NCBI GenBank assembly: GCA_030522415.1
Contig: CM060114.1
Coordinates: 28,958,804 to 29,022,803, forward strand
Reading direction: 5' to 3'
DNA from: Channallabes apus
Taxonomy: Eukaryota > Chordata > Actinopteri > Siluriformes > Clariidae
Length of the DNA stretch: 64,000 nt
Below are positions 1 through 13,116 of the stretch, piece by piece. Positions within the stretch are counted from its first letter, which is position 1; each line of letters starts with the position of its first letter. The notes under the pieces are model-generated. The model saw only the letters and a program-made list of their open reading frames with translations. It was not told where the DNA came from and made no database searches. The position numbers and the translations under genes were made by a program.

Positions 1-1433
1 TGGTGACAAATCCGAATCGTGAGACGAGAGGCAAAAACGAGAAATCAAGCGAAATCAGCAACATGAAAAACCATGAACAGAAACGCGAGAAAACTGCAGC
101 GAAACAACACAATAATCCAGCTTATAAGCTTCCTTATAAGTCGGAAGAGAAATGCCAGATGAGAAACCGGTGTGCCGGCGGGGCGGTCCGGGAGCGATGA
201 CAGCGTCAATCAAATGTCAAATGACCGACGCGGTCTTTGATCAGCGCGAAGCGCTGAGAGTGTGACACTCCCATAGTCCAAAGACATGCAGATTAGGCTA
301 TTCAGTGTTCCCAAATTGCCCGTAATGAGTGACTCAAAATTCAAAGAACTTTATTAATCCCAGAGGGAAATTGCGTGGTCTTGGTTATACAGCTGCTCCG
401 ATTTACGGGGAAGAAAGGAAAAAATTAGATTAGGGAAAAATTTTCTTATACAGGAAAAAAAATTATTAAAGAAATAATAATAAAAAAATAACAGTAAATA
501 GAAGTAAAATAGAATAGAATTAATATAGAACACAATTAAGTTACATATTAGCCTAGAAATGTAGTGCAAATGAAAAGAAATATTGCACAAATGTATTGTA
601 ATCAGAAATTGCACTGGGAACTTGTGTTGTGTCAACAGTAGTGTTATAAAAAAAACTATTGAACAGGAACTACTGACAGTCCCTGTCCCGTAGTGAAAAC
701 ATCTCAGAAGAGTTATATCATTTTATGGCAATTGGGAGAAAATATCTCCTGTGGCCCGTAGAACACCTGGTCATTATCAGTCTTTGGCTGAAATTGCTCC
801 TCTGGTCAGAGAGAACTAGCACTAACACTGTATAGCTAGTGAGAAGGGTTGTTCAAGATTGTCCATCACATCCAACATACAGTATTCTTAGTAAGACTGA
901 GAACTGGAGAATATGGAGCCGAAATCAACACATTAACTTTTTGTCATGCCCCTTAACCTTAATCCCTTCCTGAACAGTGGTTGCAGTCTGATGCATTATC
1001 TTGCTTAAAGGGGCCATTGCCAATGTGGAAACCTTGTTTCCATGAAGATGTCACCAGTGTTTAGCTAGTTGATATTTGTCAAAGTAATATCCACATTAAT
1101 GTTAAGACCCATGGTTTCCAAGAACATTAATCAGAACATCACACTTCCTTTATTGGCTTGTCTTCTTCTCACAATGCATCCTGGTGCCAGCTCTTTTCAA
1201 GCTAAGCCATGCATACACCTGGCTGTTTAGGTGACCCTGTTGCCGGTTCCCTGGTTGTCATTCAGCTCCTTATACTTACGCATTTTTCCTGCTTCCAACA
1301 CATCAACTTCGATATCTGCCTACCATGACATGCATGCTTAATCAAGATGAATGAATGTGTGTGCTTGGACAGGGGTCATTCCCAGCAACGATGTATTGAA
1401 ATTTGGACCTGAGAAAGAGAAGGTGTAACTCAC
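1..1433. other. Gene-free left flank
   Basis: No exon could be supported here. A fragment of the dispersed fish repeat with the words TCCAAAGACATGCAGATTAG and CCCAAATTGCCC sits at about 268-335. It is followed at 345-372 by the tail motif TTATTAATCCCAGAGGGAAA, common at LINE/SINE 3' ends, and an AT-rich tract to about 650. The missing terminal exon of the slc7a11-like gene should lie in this stretch or left of the window. Confidence 0.5.
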
Positions 1434-2986
1434 CAAAGGCTTTTCTCCAAAGCTTTGGTACATAATTGTGCTTTACGGTCAGGTAGTAAACTGGGATCCC
1501 AGTGACCGTAATAGCTAAACTGCAGCCAGTGTTCCATGGGTCTGAATACAGAGACAGGCCCACGATAAAGAAACACACCACGGTGAAGGTGACAGGAACA
1601 GCCAGATGAACCTAGGCTCAAATAAAAAAAAAAAGGAAGATAAGTAATAAATTAAAACATTTCACTTTTGTCTTGCTTGGTAGCATTATTTATCTTTTGC
1701 AAACCTTAAATGTTCTTGGATGATCTGGAAATCGATAGCGATGGATGAGGAGCCCCAGTGTTACAAGGGCGATGAACAGCCAGCGCGAGAAGGAGACGAA
1801 GTTGATCAGTTGATAAATTTCTCCTCCTGCCAACATGATAAACATGGGAGGGGCCTGGAACCATAACAACTGAGATAGTCACTTACAGTATAAATAAGAG
1901 CAATTGAAACAAATGTAACAATTTTTTGTGGTTTCTTTCGGGAACAGCTCAGAGACAAGGAACTGTATGGCAGATAATTCCTTTACTCTGAGAATAATAA
2001 TGAAAATATGGAGAGTATAGAAGTGAGAACAAGAACTAACTTGTCTCCAAGCATTTATCCTTCATTGCAGGGTGCCTATCCTGCTGTAACTTAGGGCACT
2101 ATCCCTATCCCGGGTAACTTAGGGTGCAAGGCAGGGTACTGTACAAGCACACACACTCAGTCATACTCTACGGGACAATTTTAAAACACCAATCATCCCA
2201 CACCAGTGGTTCTCAAACTTATTCCTGGAGTACCACTGCCCTGCATTGTTAAGTATTTTTTTCTGCTCTACTGCACCCACTTCAATTAAGAAAAGCTGGA
2301 TAATTCCTTGATTAATGAAATCAGGTGTGCTGGGAGTTGAGGAAGCACATTAATGTGCAGGGATGTCAGAGAGAACCGTCAGCCCTCACCACTTGTCTTT
2401 GGACTGTGCAAGGAAACTGGAGTATCCGTAGGAAACCCATCATGCACGGGGAGAACATGCAAACTATACACACAGACAGGAGGTAAGATTCAAATCCCCC
2501 AACCCAAAAGGTGCTATAACCATTAAGCCAGTAAGCCATGTATGACATTCCACATTAAATATAACAACTGAACTGTTAAAATTCACCACTAACTCACCAC
2601 ATTGTGCCACCTTCAAACTGTTTTGTTATACAAGAATTACTTTAAAAGTTTGTTTGCTCATAAGACATATATTTTTTTCCCATGTTGGAAAATTGAAAGC
2701 GTTATATCTGAGTGGTAAAAAAAAACTGGCAAGTTCTTTTAAAAAACTTAGAGTCTCCTCAAAAGAAACCTACATTATGTCAACAATCAGAAAACAGGTT
2801 GCTACTATGGAAATGATAATGCATTAGAATTACAGCCAATAATACCTTACAGTACATTACCATAAATAATACAGCAGGCATTGGTGTATTTCTTCGGATG
2901 TGTATCATAGAAAATATAGCTGGCCATTGTCTCTCCCGGGCTCCCACAAACAACATCCTACACACAAATACATTGTGTAATTACAA

Positions 2987-3043
<57 letters not shown>

Positions 3044-6000
3044 CTTGCAAAAGTATTCGGCCCCCTTGAACTTCTCCACATTTTGTCACATTACAGCCAC
3101 AAACATGAATCAATTTTATTGGAATTCCACGTGAAAGACCAATACAAAGTGGTGTACACGTGAGAAGTGGAACGAAAATCATACATGATTCCAAACATTT
3201 TTTACAAATAAATAACTGAAAAGTGGGGTGTGCGTAATTATTCAGCCCCCTTTGGTCTGAGTGCAGTCAGTTGCCCATAGACATTGCCTGATGAGTGCTA
3301 ATGATTAAATAGAGTGTCAGTACAAATACAGCTACAACACCATGAAGTCCAATGAACACACCAGACAGGTCAGGGATAAAGTTATTGAGAAATTTAAAGC
3401 AGGCTTAGGCTACAAAAAGATTTCCAAAGCCTTGAACATCCCACGGAGCACTGTTCAAGCGATCATTCAGAAATGGAAGGAGTATGGCACAACTGTAAAC
3501 CTACCAAGACAAGGCCGTCCACCTAAACTCACAGGCCGAACAAGGAGAGCGTTGATCAGAAATGCAGCCAAGAGGTCCATGGTGACAGCTCAGGTGGGGG
3601 AATCTGTCCATAGGACAACTATTAGTCAGTGTTGGCCTTTATGGAAGAGTGGCAAGAAGAAAGCCATTGTTAACAGAAAACCATAAGAAGTCCCGTTTGC
3701 AGTTTGCCACAAGCCATGTGGGGGACACAGCAAACATGTGGAAGAAGGTGCTCTGGTCAGATGAGACCAAAAAGGAACTTTTTTGGCCAAAATGCAAAAC
3801 GCTATGGGTGGAAAACTAACACTGCACATCACTCTGAACACACCATCCCCACTGTCAAATATGGTGGTTGCAGCATCATGCTCTGGGGGTGATTCTCTTC
3901 AGCAGGGACAGGGAAGCTGGTCAGAGTTGATGGGAAGATGGATGGAGCCAAATACAGGGCAATCTTGGAAGAAAACCTCTTGGAGTCTGCAAAAGACTTG
4001 AGACTGGGACGGAGGTGAGATAAAAATGTAAGTCGCTCTGGATAAGAGCGTCTGCCAAATGCCTAAATGGAGGTTCACATTCCAGCAGGACAACGACCCT
4101 AAACTTAAAGCCAGGGCAACAATGGAATGGTTTAAAACAAAACATATCCATGTGTTAGAATGGTCCAGTCAAAGTCCAGATCTAAATCCAATCGAGAATC
4201 TGTGGCAAGATCTGAAAACTGCTGTCCATCTAATCTGACTGAGCTGGAGCTGTTTTGCAAAGAAGAATGGGCAAGAATTTCAGTCTCTAGATGTGCAAAG
4301 CTGGTAGAGACATACCCTAAAAGACTGGCAGCTGTAATTGCAGCAAAAGGTGGTTCTACAAAGTATTGACTCAGGGGGCTGAATAATTACGCACACCCCA
4401 CTTTTCAGTTATTTATTTGTAAAAAAAAATGTTTGGAATCAAGTATGATTTTCATTTTTTTTTTTATTTAAAGAATGATTTGTACAAACAAAAATTGTTT
4501 ATATCACCAGCAAACAATACAGAGTGCAGCAGTTCGTCGTACCACTTCACCTGCTAATCCGCATGGGACTGAACTCTGTGTAGCGCTGATGTATACTTAA
4601 GACATGCTGTCAATCAAAAAAGGGGTTCCGCCCTTTAAACTGCTCCTCCAATCATCATGCAGCAGCCCAGCGTCCTGGCCCGCCCACTGCTTCATTCACT
4701 CCCAGAGAAGCTGAGCTTCCCTGGAAGTGACGATTTTGGGGCATTTATCCAATTACCGTACAGCTTTTCTGCAGTGAAAAAAGCTGCTCTGTGCTTCGTC
4801 ATAGAGCTCCAGTTAAGCTGGGCTTCAGGAGGGTTTAACAAGCTGTGCTGCACGGAAATATATGACAAGAAAATCGCGACAAACAATCTACAATAAATAC
4901 CTGATTCTGAACAAGCTAGTCATGAAGTTGAAAGTTCTAGCGCACTTTTATTAAAACCAATATAAATACGACAGTGCATACAGTATATGAGCATTTATTT
5001 TCTGACATAGTAGAGGAAGCGGAGCTTCCCTTGTAGTCTTAGAGCAGCCGTGTGCAATATTCATGGGTATGTCTACCAGATCTTATACCTAGGTGTTGCA
5101 AAGATGCCACCATTCAGGGTTCCAATACAGGACACGGCCACTAGTAAGGGCACCAGTGATGCCATTGTGGGCAGGACTTTGCTGGCAAACGTCTGTGACA
5201 GCCAAAGGAAGAAATTATGACAGATTGATTTGACTATTGATTTACACTTCTTGACATTTTTTATGTAGAAATTCCATTACACTGACCACTGCTACGGCAT
5301 CAGATATCAGCAGCTCGTCTCCAGTCATCATGGTATAATATGCCACGTTCACCATCAGGTATAATATACTAACTGTGATCATGGACAAAATGATGGCCAG
5401 TGGAATGTTTCTGACAAATACAAGGCAGAAGTGTAATTATAAAATGTAGGAATCGACATGGCAATGCAGTCAGATCCTCCCAGTTCTATATACTGTACAT
5501 ACCTTTTTGGATTGATAACCTCCTCTGTCACATAATTTAATACAAACCTGAAAGCAAAAACAGCAATGTGTTCAGAATTGTGCAAAAGACTTAGGCACTA
5601 GATTATCTTTAGTACGAATTTTGTCATGTATCATTATTATGTACAAAGTGATTAATTATTTCCAAACATAACTTCAAAAATTATGAATAAATAACATTAA
5701 AGAAGATTATTTACATGCCTGTAAAGAAAGCAACATATTACATGATTGTAACGGTTAACCCCTAGAGGGCGCCTAACGCCCGTTTATGTTTTGATTAGTT
5801 TTTGAGTTGTAGTTTTGTTAAGACTTCATTTCCCAGTTTGCACCTCGGTCAGGTGACGTAGAAGCTCACCTGAACCGAGGGAAGTTAATTTGATGATTAT
5901 GTTTAGTTTGATATAAATAGCCTGGCTGAACTCCAGTCAGGCGTCTAGCATTTGTTGATATCGTTTAGTTTGTGTTGGAGTGATCTTGTTTTGTTTATGT

Positions 6001-9000
6001 TTATAATTAATCAAAATAAAGGACTTTGTTGAACCGTCAGCTCGCCTCCGCGATCATGCCACGCAAACACTCCCGACACAGACATAGGAGTAAGAAACAT
6101 GACAGAATGCTAGACCTACCAAGTGGCATGGCGGAGGATTTCCCCCTGAACAATTTTTTGGGGGGCGCTGGAACGATCTCGCCCGAGCTGGCGGAGTGGC
6201 TGCGGGACAGCGAGGAGAGGTACTGCAGCTGGAATTACAGCGGGCTGGTTGACGAAGAAGAAGAGATGTACTGCAGCTGGGAGTACAGCTTGCTGGAGGA
6301 GCAGGAGCACTTGCGGGAGAGCAGCAAGGAGAGAGAGAGAGAGGCACCACAGAGCTGGGAGGGCTGCAGGGTCGCCATTCGGCGGACGCAATTCAAGTGC
6401 GACGCAACACGGGGTCACGTGGTTCCCCTTACCGGCCGGAAGAGAAGGGCGAGGAAAACCAAGTACGGCGGTGACGCGGGGGAAAGAAAACCCCAGGCGG
6501 AGCAGCAGCAGAGAGAGGAGAACGAGCTCATGTGGTGGATTCCGGAGCCGGAGCGAGTGCGAGAGATGAAGGAGCAGGTGAAAGAGCTCCAGCGGATGAT
6601 CCTCCACTTCCGGGATAACCGCGAAGCGGGCTCGGAGCTTTCTCCTCCCTCGCCAGCGCTCAGCAGTCCGGAGGAAACGGCGCATTCGAGACCTTCGCGG
6701 GACAGCGAGGGAGAGGCGTTTGTGCCGTCGCCTCCTGGCTTTGAGGACAGCGAGCTAGCGTGTCAGCAGCCGCTGATCCACGCACCCGTTCTGCCGCCGC
6801 CTTCCGGCTTTGAGGACAGCGAGCTAGCGTGTCAGCATCCGCTGAACCAAGCACCCGCTCTACCGCCGCCTCCCGGCTTTGAGGACAGCGCGCTAGCGTG
6901 TCAGCAGCCGCTGACCCATGCACCCGTTCTGCCGCCGCCTTCTGGCTTTGAGGACAGCGCGCTAGCGTGTCAGCAGCCGCGGATCCATGCACCCGTTCTG
7001 CCACCGCCTTCCGGCTTTGAGGACAGCGCGCTAGCGTGTCAGCAGCCGCTGACCCACGCACCCGTTCTACCGCCGCCTCCCGGCTTTGAGGACGACGTTG
7101 AGCCGTCAAGCGCAGAGCCAGCTCCAGCGCCACCGTTGAGCTCAGAGCACGCTCCAACGCCGCTGTCGAGCTCAGTGCACGCTCCAACGCCGCTGTCGAG
7201 CTCAGTGCCAGCTCCAATGCCGCCGTCGAGCTCAGTGCCAGCTCCAACGCCGTTGTCGAGCTCAGTGCCAGCTCCAACGCTGTCGTCGAGCGCAGTGCAC
7301 GCTTCAACACCGCTGTCGAGCTCAGTGCCAGCTCCAACGACGCCGTCGAGCGCAGTGCACGCTCCAACGCCGCCGTCGAGGCCAGTGCCAGCTCCGTCGC
7401 CGGCGTCGAACTCAGAGCCAGCTCCGTCGCCGGCGTCGAGCTCCGAGGCAGCTCCAGCGCCGCCGTCGAGCTCAGAGCCAGCTCCGTTGCCACCGTCGAG
7501 CTCAGAGCCAGCTCCGTCGCCGCCGTCGAGCTCCGAGTCAGCTTCAACGCCGCCGCCGTCGAACTCAATGCCGTCCCCAGCGCGGCAGCCTCCGAGCACG
7601 TCTCCAGCGCGTCGGCAGCCGCCGAGCACGTCTCCAGCTCAGCAACCGCTGAGCACGCGTCCAGCCCCGTCACCCAACCTCCTGGTCGGGAGGCAGAAGG
7701 TAGAACATTGGGGAGGAGCATTTTTTTTGGGGGGGGGATAATGTAACGGTACACCCCTAGAGGGCGCCTAACGCCCGTTTATGTTTTGATTAGTTTTTGA
7801 GTTGTAGTTTTGTTAAGACTTCATTTCCCAGTTTGCACCTCGGTCAGGTGACGTAGAAGCTCACCTGAACCGAGGGAAGTTAAATTGATTATGTTTAGTT
7901 TGATATAAATAGCCTGGCTGAACTCCAGTCAGGCGTCTAGCATTTGTTGATATCGTTTAGTTTGTGTTGGAGTGATCTTGTTTTGTTTATGTTTATAATT
8001 AATCAAAATAAAGGACTTTGTTGAACCGTCAGCTCGCCTCCGCGATCATGCCACGCAAACACTCCCGACACAGACATAGGAGTAAGAAACATGACAGAAT
8101 GCTAGACCTACCAAGTGGCATGGCGGAGGATTTCCCCCTGAACAATTTTTGGGGGGCGCTGGAACGATCTCACCCGAGCTGGCGGAGTAGCTGCGGGACA
8201 GCGAGGAGAGGTACTGCAGCTGGAATTACAGCGGGCTGGTTGACGACGAAGAAGAGATGTACTGCAGCTGGGAGTACAGCTTGCTGGAGGAGCAGGAGCA
8301 CTTGCGGGAGAGCAGCAAGGAGAGAGAGAGAGAGGCACCACAGAGCTGGGAGGGCTGCAGGGTCGCCATTCGGCGGACGCCATTCAGGTGCGACGCAACA
8401 CAGGGTCACGTGGTTCCCCTTACCGGCCGGAAGAGAAGGGCGAGGAAAACCAAGTACGGCGGTGACGCAGGGGAAAGAAAACCCCAGGCGGAGCAGCAGC
8501 AGAGAGAGGAGAACGAGCTCATGTGGTGGATTCTGGAGCCGGAGCGAGTGCGAGAGATGAAGGAGCAGGTGAAGGAGCTCCAGCGGATGATCCTCCACTT
8601 CCGGGATAACCGCGAAGCGGGCTCGGAGCTTTCTCCTCCCTCGCCAGCACTCAGCAGTAAGGAGGAAACGGTGCATTCGAGACCTTCGCGGGACAGCGAG
8701 GGAGAGGCGTTTGTGCCGTCGCCTCCTGGCTTTGAGGACAGCGAGCTAGCGTGTCAGCAGCCGCTGATCCACGCACCCGTTCTGCCGCCGCCTTCCGGCT
8801 TTGAGGACAGCGAGCTAGCGTGTCAGCATCCGCTGAACCAAGCACCCGCTCTACCGCCGCCTCCCGGCTTTGAGGACAGCGCACTAGCGTGTCAGCAGCC
8901 GCTGACCCACGCACCCGTTCTGCCGCCGCCTTCCGGCTTTGAGGACCGCACGCTAGCGTGTCAGCAGCCGCGGATCCACGCACCCGTTCTGCCACCGCCT

Positions 9001-12000
9001 TCCGGCTTTGAGGACAGCGCGCTAGCGTGTCAGCAGCCGCTGACCCACGCACCCGTTCTACCGCCGCCTCCCGGCTTTGAGGACGACGTTAAGCCGTGGA
9101 GCGCAGAGCCAGCTCCAGCGCCGCTGTCGAGCTCAGTGCACGCTCCAACGCCGCTGTCGAGCTCAGTGCCAGCTCCAACGCCGCCGTCGAGCTCAGTGCC
9201 AGCTCCAACGCCGTTGTCGAGCTCAGTGCCAGCTCCAACGCCGTCGTCGAGCGCAGTGCACGCTTCAACACCGCTGTCGAGCTCAGTGCCAGCTCCAACG
9301 ACGCCGTCGAGCGCAGTGCACGCTCCAACGCCGCCGTCGAGGCCAGTGCCAGCTCCGTCGCCGGCGTCGAACTCAGAGCCAGCTCCGTCGCCGGCGTCGA
9401 GCTCAGAGCCAGCTCCGTCGCCGCCGTCGAGCTCAGAGCCAGCTCCGTCGCCGCCGTCGAGCTCCGAGTCAGCTTCAACGCCGCCGCCGTCGAACTCAAT
9501 GCCGTCCCCAGCGCGGCAGCCTCCGAGCACGTCTCCAGCGCGTCGGCAGCCGCCGAGCACGTCTCCAGCGCGTCGGCAGCCGCCGAGCACGTCTCCAGCT
9601 CAGCAACCGCTGACCACGCCTCCAGCCCCGTCACCCAACCTCCTGGTCGGGAGGCAAAAGGTAGAACATTGGGGAGGAGCATTTTTTTAGGGGGGGCGCC
9701 TAGAGGGCGTCTAACGCCCGTTTATGTTTTGATTAGTTTTTGAGTTGTAGTTTTGTTAAGACTTCATTTCCCAGTTTGCACCTCGGTCAGGTGACGTAGA
9801 AGCTCACCTGAACCGAGGGAAGTTAAATTGATTATGTTTAGTTTGATATAAATAGCCTGGCTGAACTCCAGTCAGGCGTCTAGCATTTGTTGATATCGTT
9901 TAGTTTGTGTTGGAGTGATCTTGTTTTGTTTATGTTTATAATTAATCAAAATAAAGGACTTTGTTGAACCATCAGCTCGCCTCCGCGATCATGCCACGAA
10001 AACACGCCCGACACAGACATACAGTAGGAGTAAGAAACATGACAATGATAGACCAGGTAGCAGACCAAAAAAAAAAAAGAAAGAAAAACTAATGTAGACT
10101 CCTGTGTTTTGCATTACAAAAGGAGTCATTTGTCATTTGTTCACCTAACCCAACCACCTAACAGCGGTTTAACCTACAGTACTGTGCAAAAATCTTGGGT
10201 ACATAAAAAAAAATGCCATAAGAAAAGATGCCTTTGAAAACATTTCTTCATAAAAGAAACTTCTATAAAGAGCACTCCATCCATCCATCTAGGAACCTCT
10301 GAGGCACTGTGGAGGCCAATGTTGACCAGTGTATCCATTCCCATTTTTATGACCGTGGAATGACCTCCAATCAACATTCACACACTACGGGCAATTTTTG
10401 TGAATGCCAGTGAAGAGAACATGGAAGAACATGCAAACTACTGTGTATGTAAAATGTGAGTCAGTAGTTGGTGTGAAAATGGTTTGCTTGAAAATTATCG
10501 GTAGTGTTATAAACAGATTTGTGATTTTACTGAGTGTGCTGGAGAATATGAGTTCTTCTGTTAACTGGGTCACACTTGCTCCTTTCTATTTTCATGCAAA
10601 ATCCTTTTTTTTCGGTTTCCATGTGAAAACAGGTCTGTCATGTACAGTAATAAGCTGTTTTCTTTACAGGCATGCAAATATTCATATACATATATGGTGC
10701 AACTTAAAAATATGAGAAAGGTCTGTAATTTTCATCATAGGTATACCTCAACTATGAGAGACAAAATAAGAGAATAAAATCCAGAAAATCACATTGTAGG
10801 ATTTTTAAAGAATTTATTTGCAAATTATGGTGGAAAATAAGTATTTGGTCACCTACAAACAAGCAAGATTTCTGTCTCTCACAAATCTGTAACTTCTTCT
10901 TTAAGAGGCTTCTCTGTCCTCCACTCGTTACCTGTATTAATGGCATCTGTTTGAGTTCATTATCAGTATAAAAGACATTTGTCCACAACCTCAAACAGTC
11001 ACACTCCAAACTGCACTACTGTAGGCTAGCCCTGCACCAGGCTGGGAAGCCTGAATCTGTAATAGGTAAGCAGCTTGATGTGAAGAAATCAACTTTGGGA
11101 GCAATTATTAGAAAATGGAAGACATACAAGACCACTGATAATCTCCCTCAATCTGGGGCTCCACACAAGATCTCACCACATGGGGTCAATATGTTCACAA
11201 GAACTATGAGCAAAAATCCCAGAACTACACAAGGGGACCTAGTGAATGACCTGCAGAGAGCTGGGACCAAAGTAACAAAGGCTACCATCAGTAACACACT
11301 GCGCCACCAGTACTCAAATCCTGCAGTGCCAGACGTGTCCCCCTTGAAAAGTTGAAAGTTCATGTTGCCCAGCGACAGCCCCAAAACATTATTTCTCTAG
11401 AGGAGATCTGCATGACGGAATGGGCCAAAATACCAGCAAATAATATTTGCTGCTGTTGGCCCCTTGAGCGAGGCCCTTAAAGGGGACATACAGTGCTACA
11501 TGCACTTTTTCATGCTGTTTGGACTGAAATGTGTGTTAGGAGAGTGTGTACACAACCACTCTACAATGATAAAGAGCCGCCCGGCGATTTTCTTTTAATT
11601 TATTAAAATAAGATGCCCCTTCTGAAATCAGGCCGATCTCAAAAGCCTGTCGGTGTGACATCACACCGACAGAGGCCTCTCCCACTATAGTTGATTGACA
11701 CTGGTGTTTTAGCAAAGACACGCCCCGAGTTAGAAGAAAGCTGTCGGCCATTGTTTTTCTATGCTGGAGCAAAATGGCGCCTACACGAGTGTGGTGTGCA
11801 GTTTTTTGCTGTAGTGCGGTGGTCTAGTGGTTAGGATTACGTGCTCTCACGCGGTAGCCCTGGGTTTGATTCCCACTCAAGGCACATGCTTTTTTGCACT
11901 ACATATTTATTAAGTTTTTCTAAAGTTCCCTTAGTAGACGAGGCGAGTGCGCTATGCTTCGGTAAGCTTTTCTGACACCAGGAAAGACTCAGTCAAACAC

Positions 12001-12061
12001 ACACACAATGTATCGCATGTATGATGTCCTAGGTTGAATACCCGGCATCTCCATGACTCAG

Positions 12062-12100
<39 letters not shown>

Positions 12101-13085
12101 GTCTGTCAGAAAGGTCTCTGTTTATTAACAGCAAAACATCGGTTTATATATGTTTTACCAAACGCCTGTGCTATAGACATAAGTTACTACAAAGAAAATG
12201 AACCATTGTAAATGTCCTGGTGAGATCCCGAAAAAACAATGCTTCGCATGTATAAGGTCGCGGGTTAAATACCCTTTATCAAGGGCAGGGTCAATGCAGC
12301 TAGCTATCAGGAGATTTTGGAGCACTTCATGCTTCCATCTGCTGAAAAGCTTTATGGAGATGAAGATTTCATTTACCACTGGTAAATGGTTTACTGACCA
12401 TGGTATTACTGTGCTCAATTGGCCTGCCAACTCTCCTGACCTGAACCCCATAGAGAATCTGTGGGATATTGTGAAGAGAAAGTTGAGAGACACAAGACAC
12501 AAGAATCTGCAAAAGGATTCCCGAAGTATTGAGTGCAGAACTGAACATAATTATTTGAAGGTTGACTTTTTTTTGTATTAAAAACACTTTTCTTTTATTG
12601 GTCGGATGAAATATGCTAATTTTTTGAGATAGGGATTTTGGGTTTTCATGAGCTGTATGCCACAATCATCAATATTAAAACAATAAAAGGCTTGAACTAC
12701 TTCAATTTGTGTGTAATGAATCTAAAATATATGAAAGTCTAATGTTTATCAGTACATTACAGAAAATAATGAACTTTATCACAATATGCTAATGTTTTGA
12801 GAAGGACCATATAAATACATATATATATTCCCCTATATTTTGTAATATTTTTATTATGCCCTTATTTGTACAGTTTATTTTACTAGTTAAATTTATTTTC
12901 TTTAGTATTTCTTTTTATTGATATTTATTCCTTACGTATAAGCTTTTATTTTCTTTTTAAGGTCACTGGCTGTCGTATAAGCATTTCACTGCATATCATA
13001 TTGTGTACGACTGTGTATGTGACAAATAAAATTTGAATTTGAATCAAAGGAGAGGAAGATAGAGAGGTGGAAGGAGACAGAGGGG

Positions 13086-13116
<31 letters not shown>

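Noticed and set aside
354..635. Minus-strand Phe/Tyr-rich open frame
   Set aside because: AT-rich sequence following a LINE-type tail; no similarity or splice context.
1150..1230. Candidate last exon of the slc7a11-like gene
   Set aside because: Several AG acceptors exist, but each frame gives a few unremarkable residues then a stop, with no similarity to the expected C-terminus.
2988..3134. Open frames reading Tyr-Ile repeats
   Set aside because: Translation of the (TA)n microsatellite.
6062..6085. Self-priming or tRNA primer site after the first LTR-like repeat
   Set aside because: No TGG start, and only a six-base complement in the repeat, far from the expected transcript start.
7100..7560. 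Regular 30-bp repeats as a possible CRISPR array
   Set aside because: Head-to-tail units with no unique spacers, coding, in a vertebrate genome.
6660..7754. Long minus-strand open frames (up to 364 residues) over the proline-rich ORF
   Set aside because: Caused by the 30-bp and 69-bp in-frame repeats; Ala/Leu/Ser-biased and mirrored in copy 2. The plus strand has the LTR context and start.
11813..11885. Functional tRNA-Glu gene
   Set aside because: The acceptor stem does not pair and the copy sits inside a transposon.
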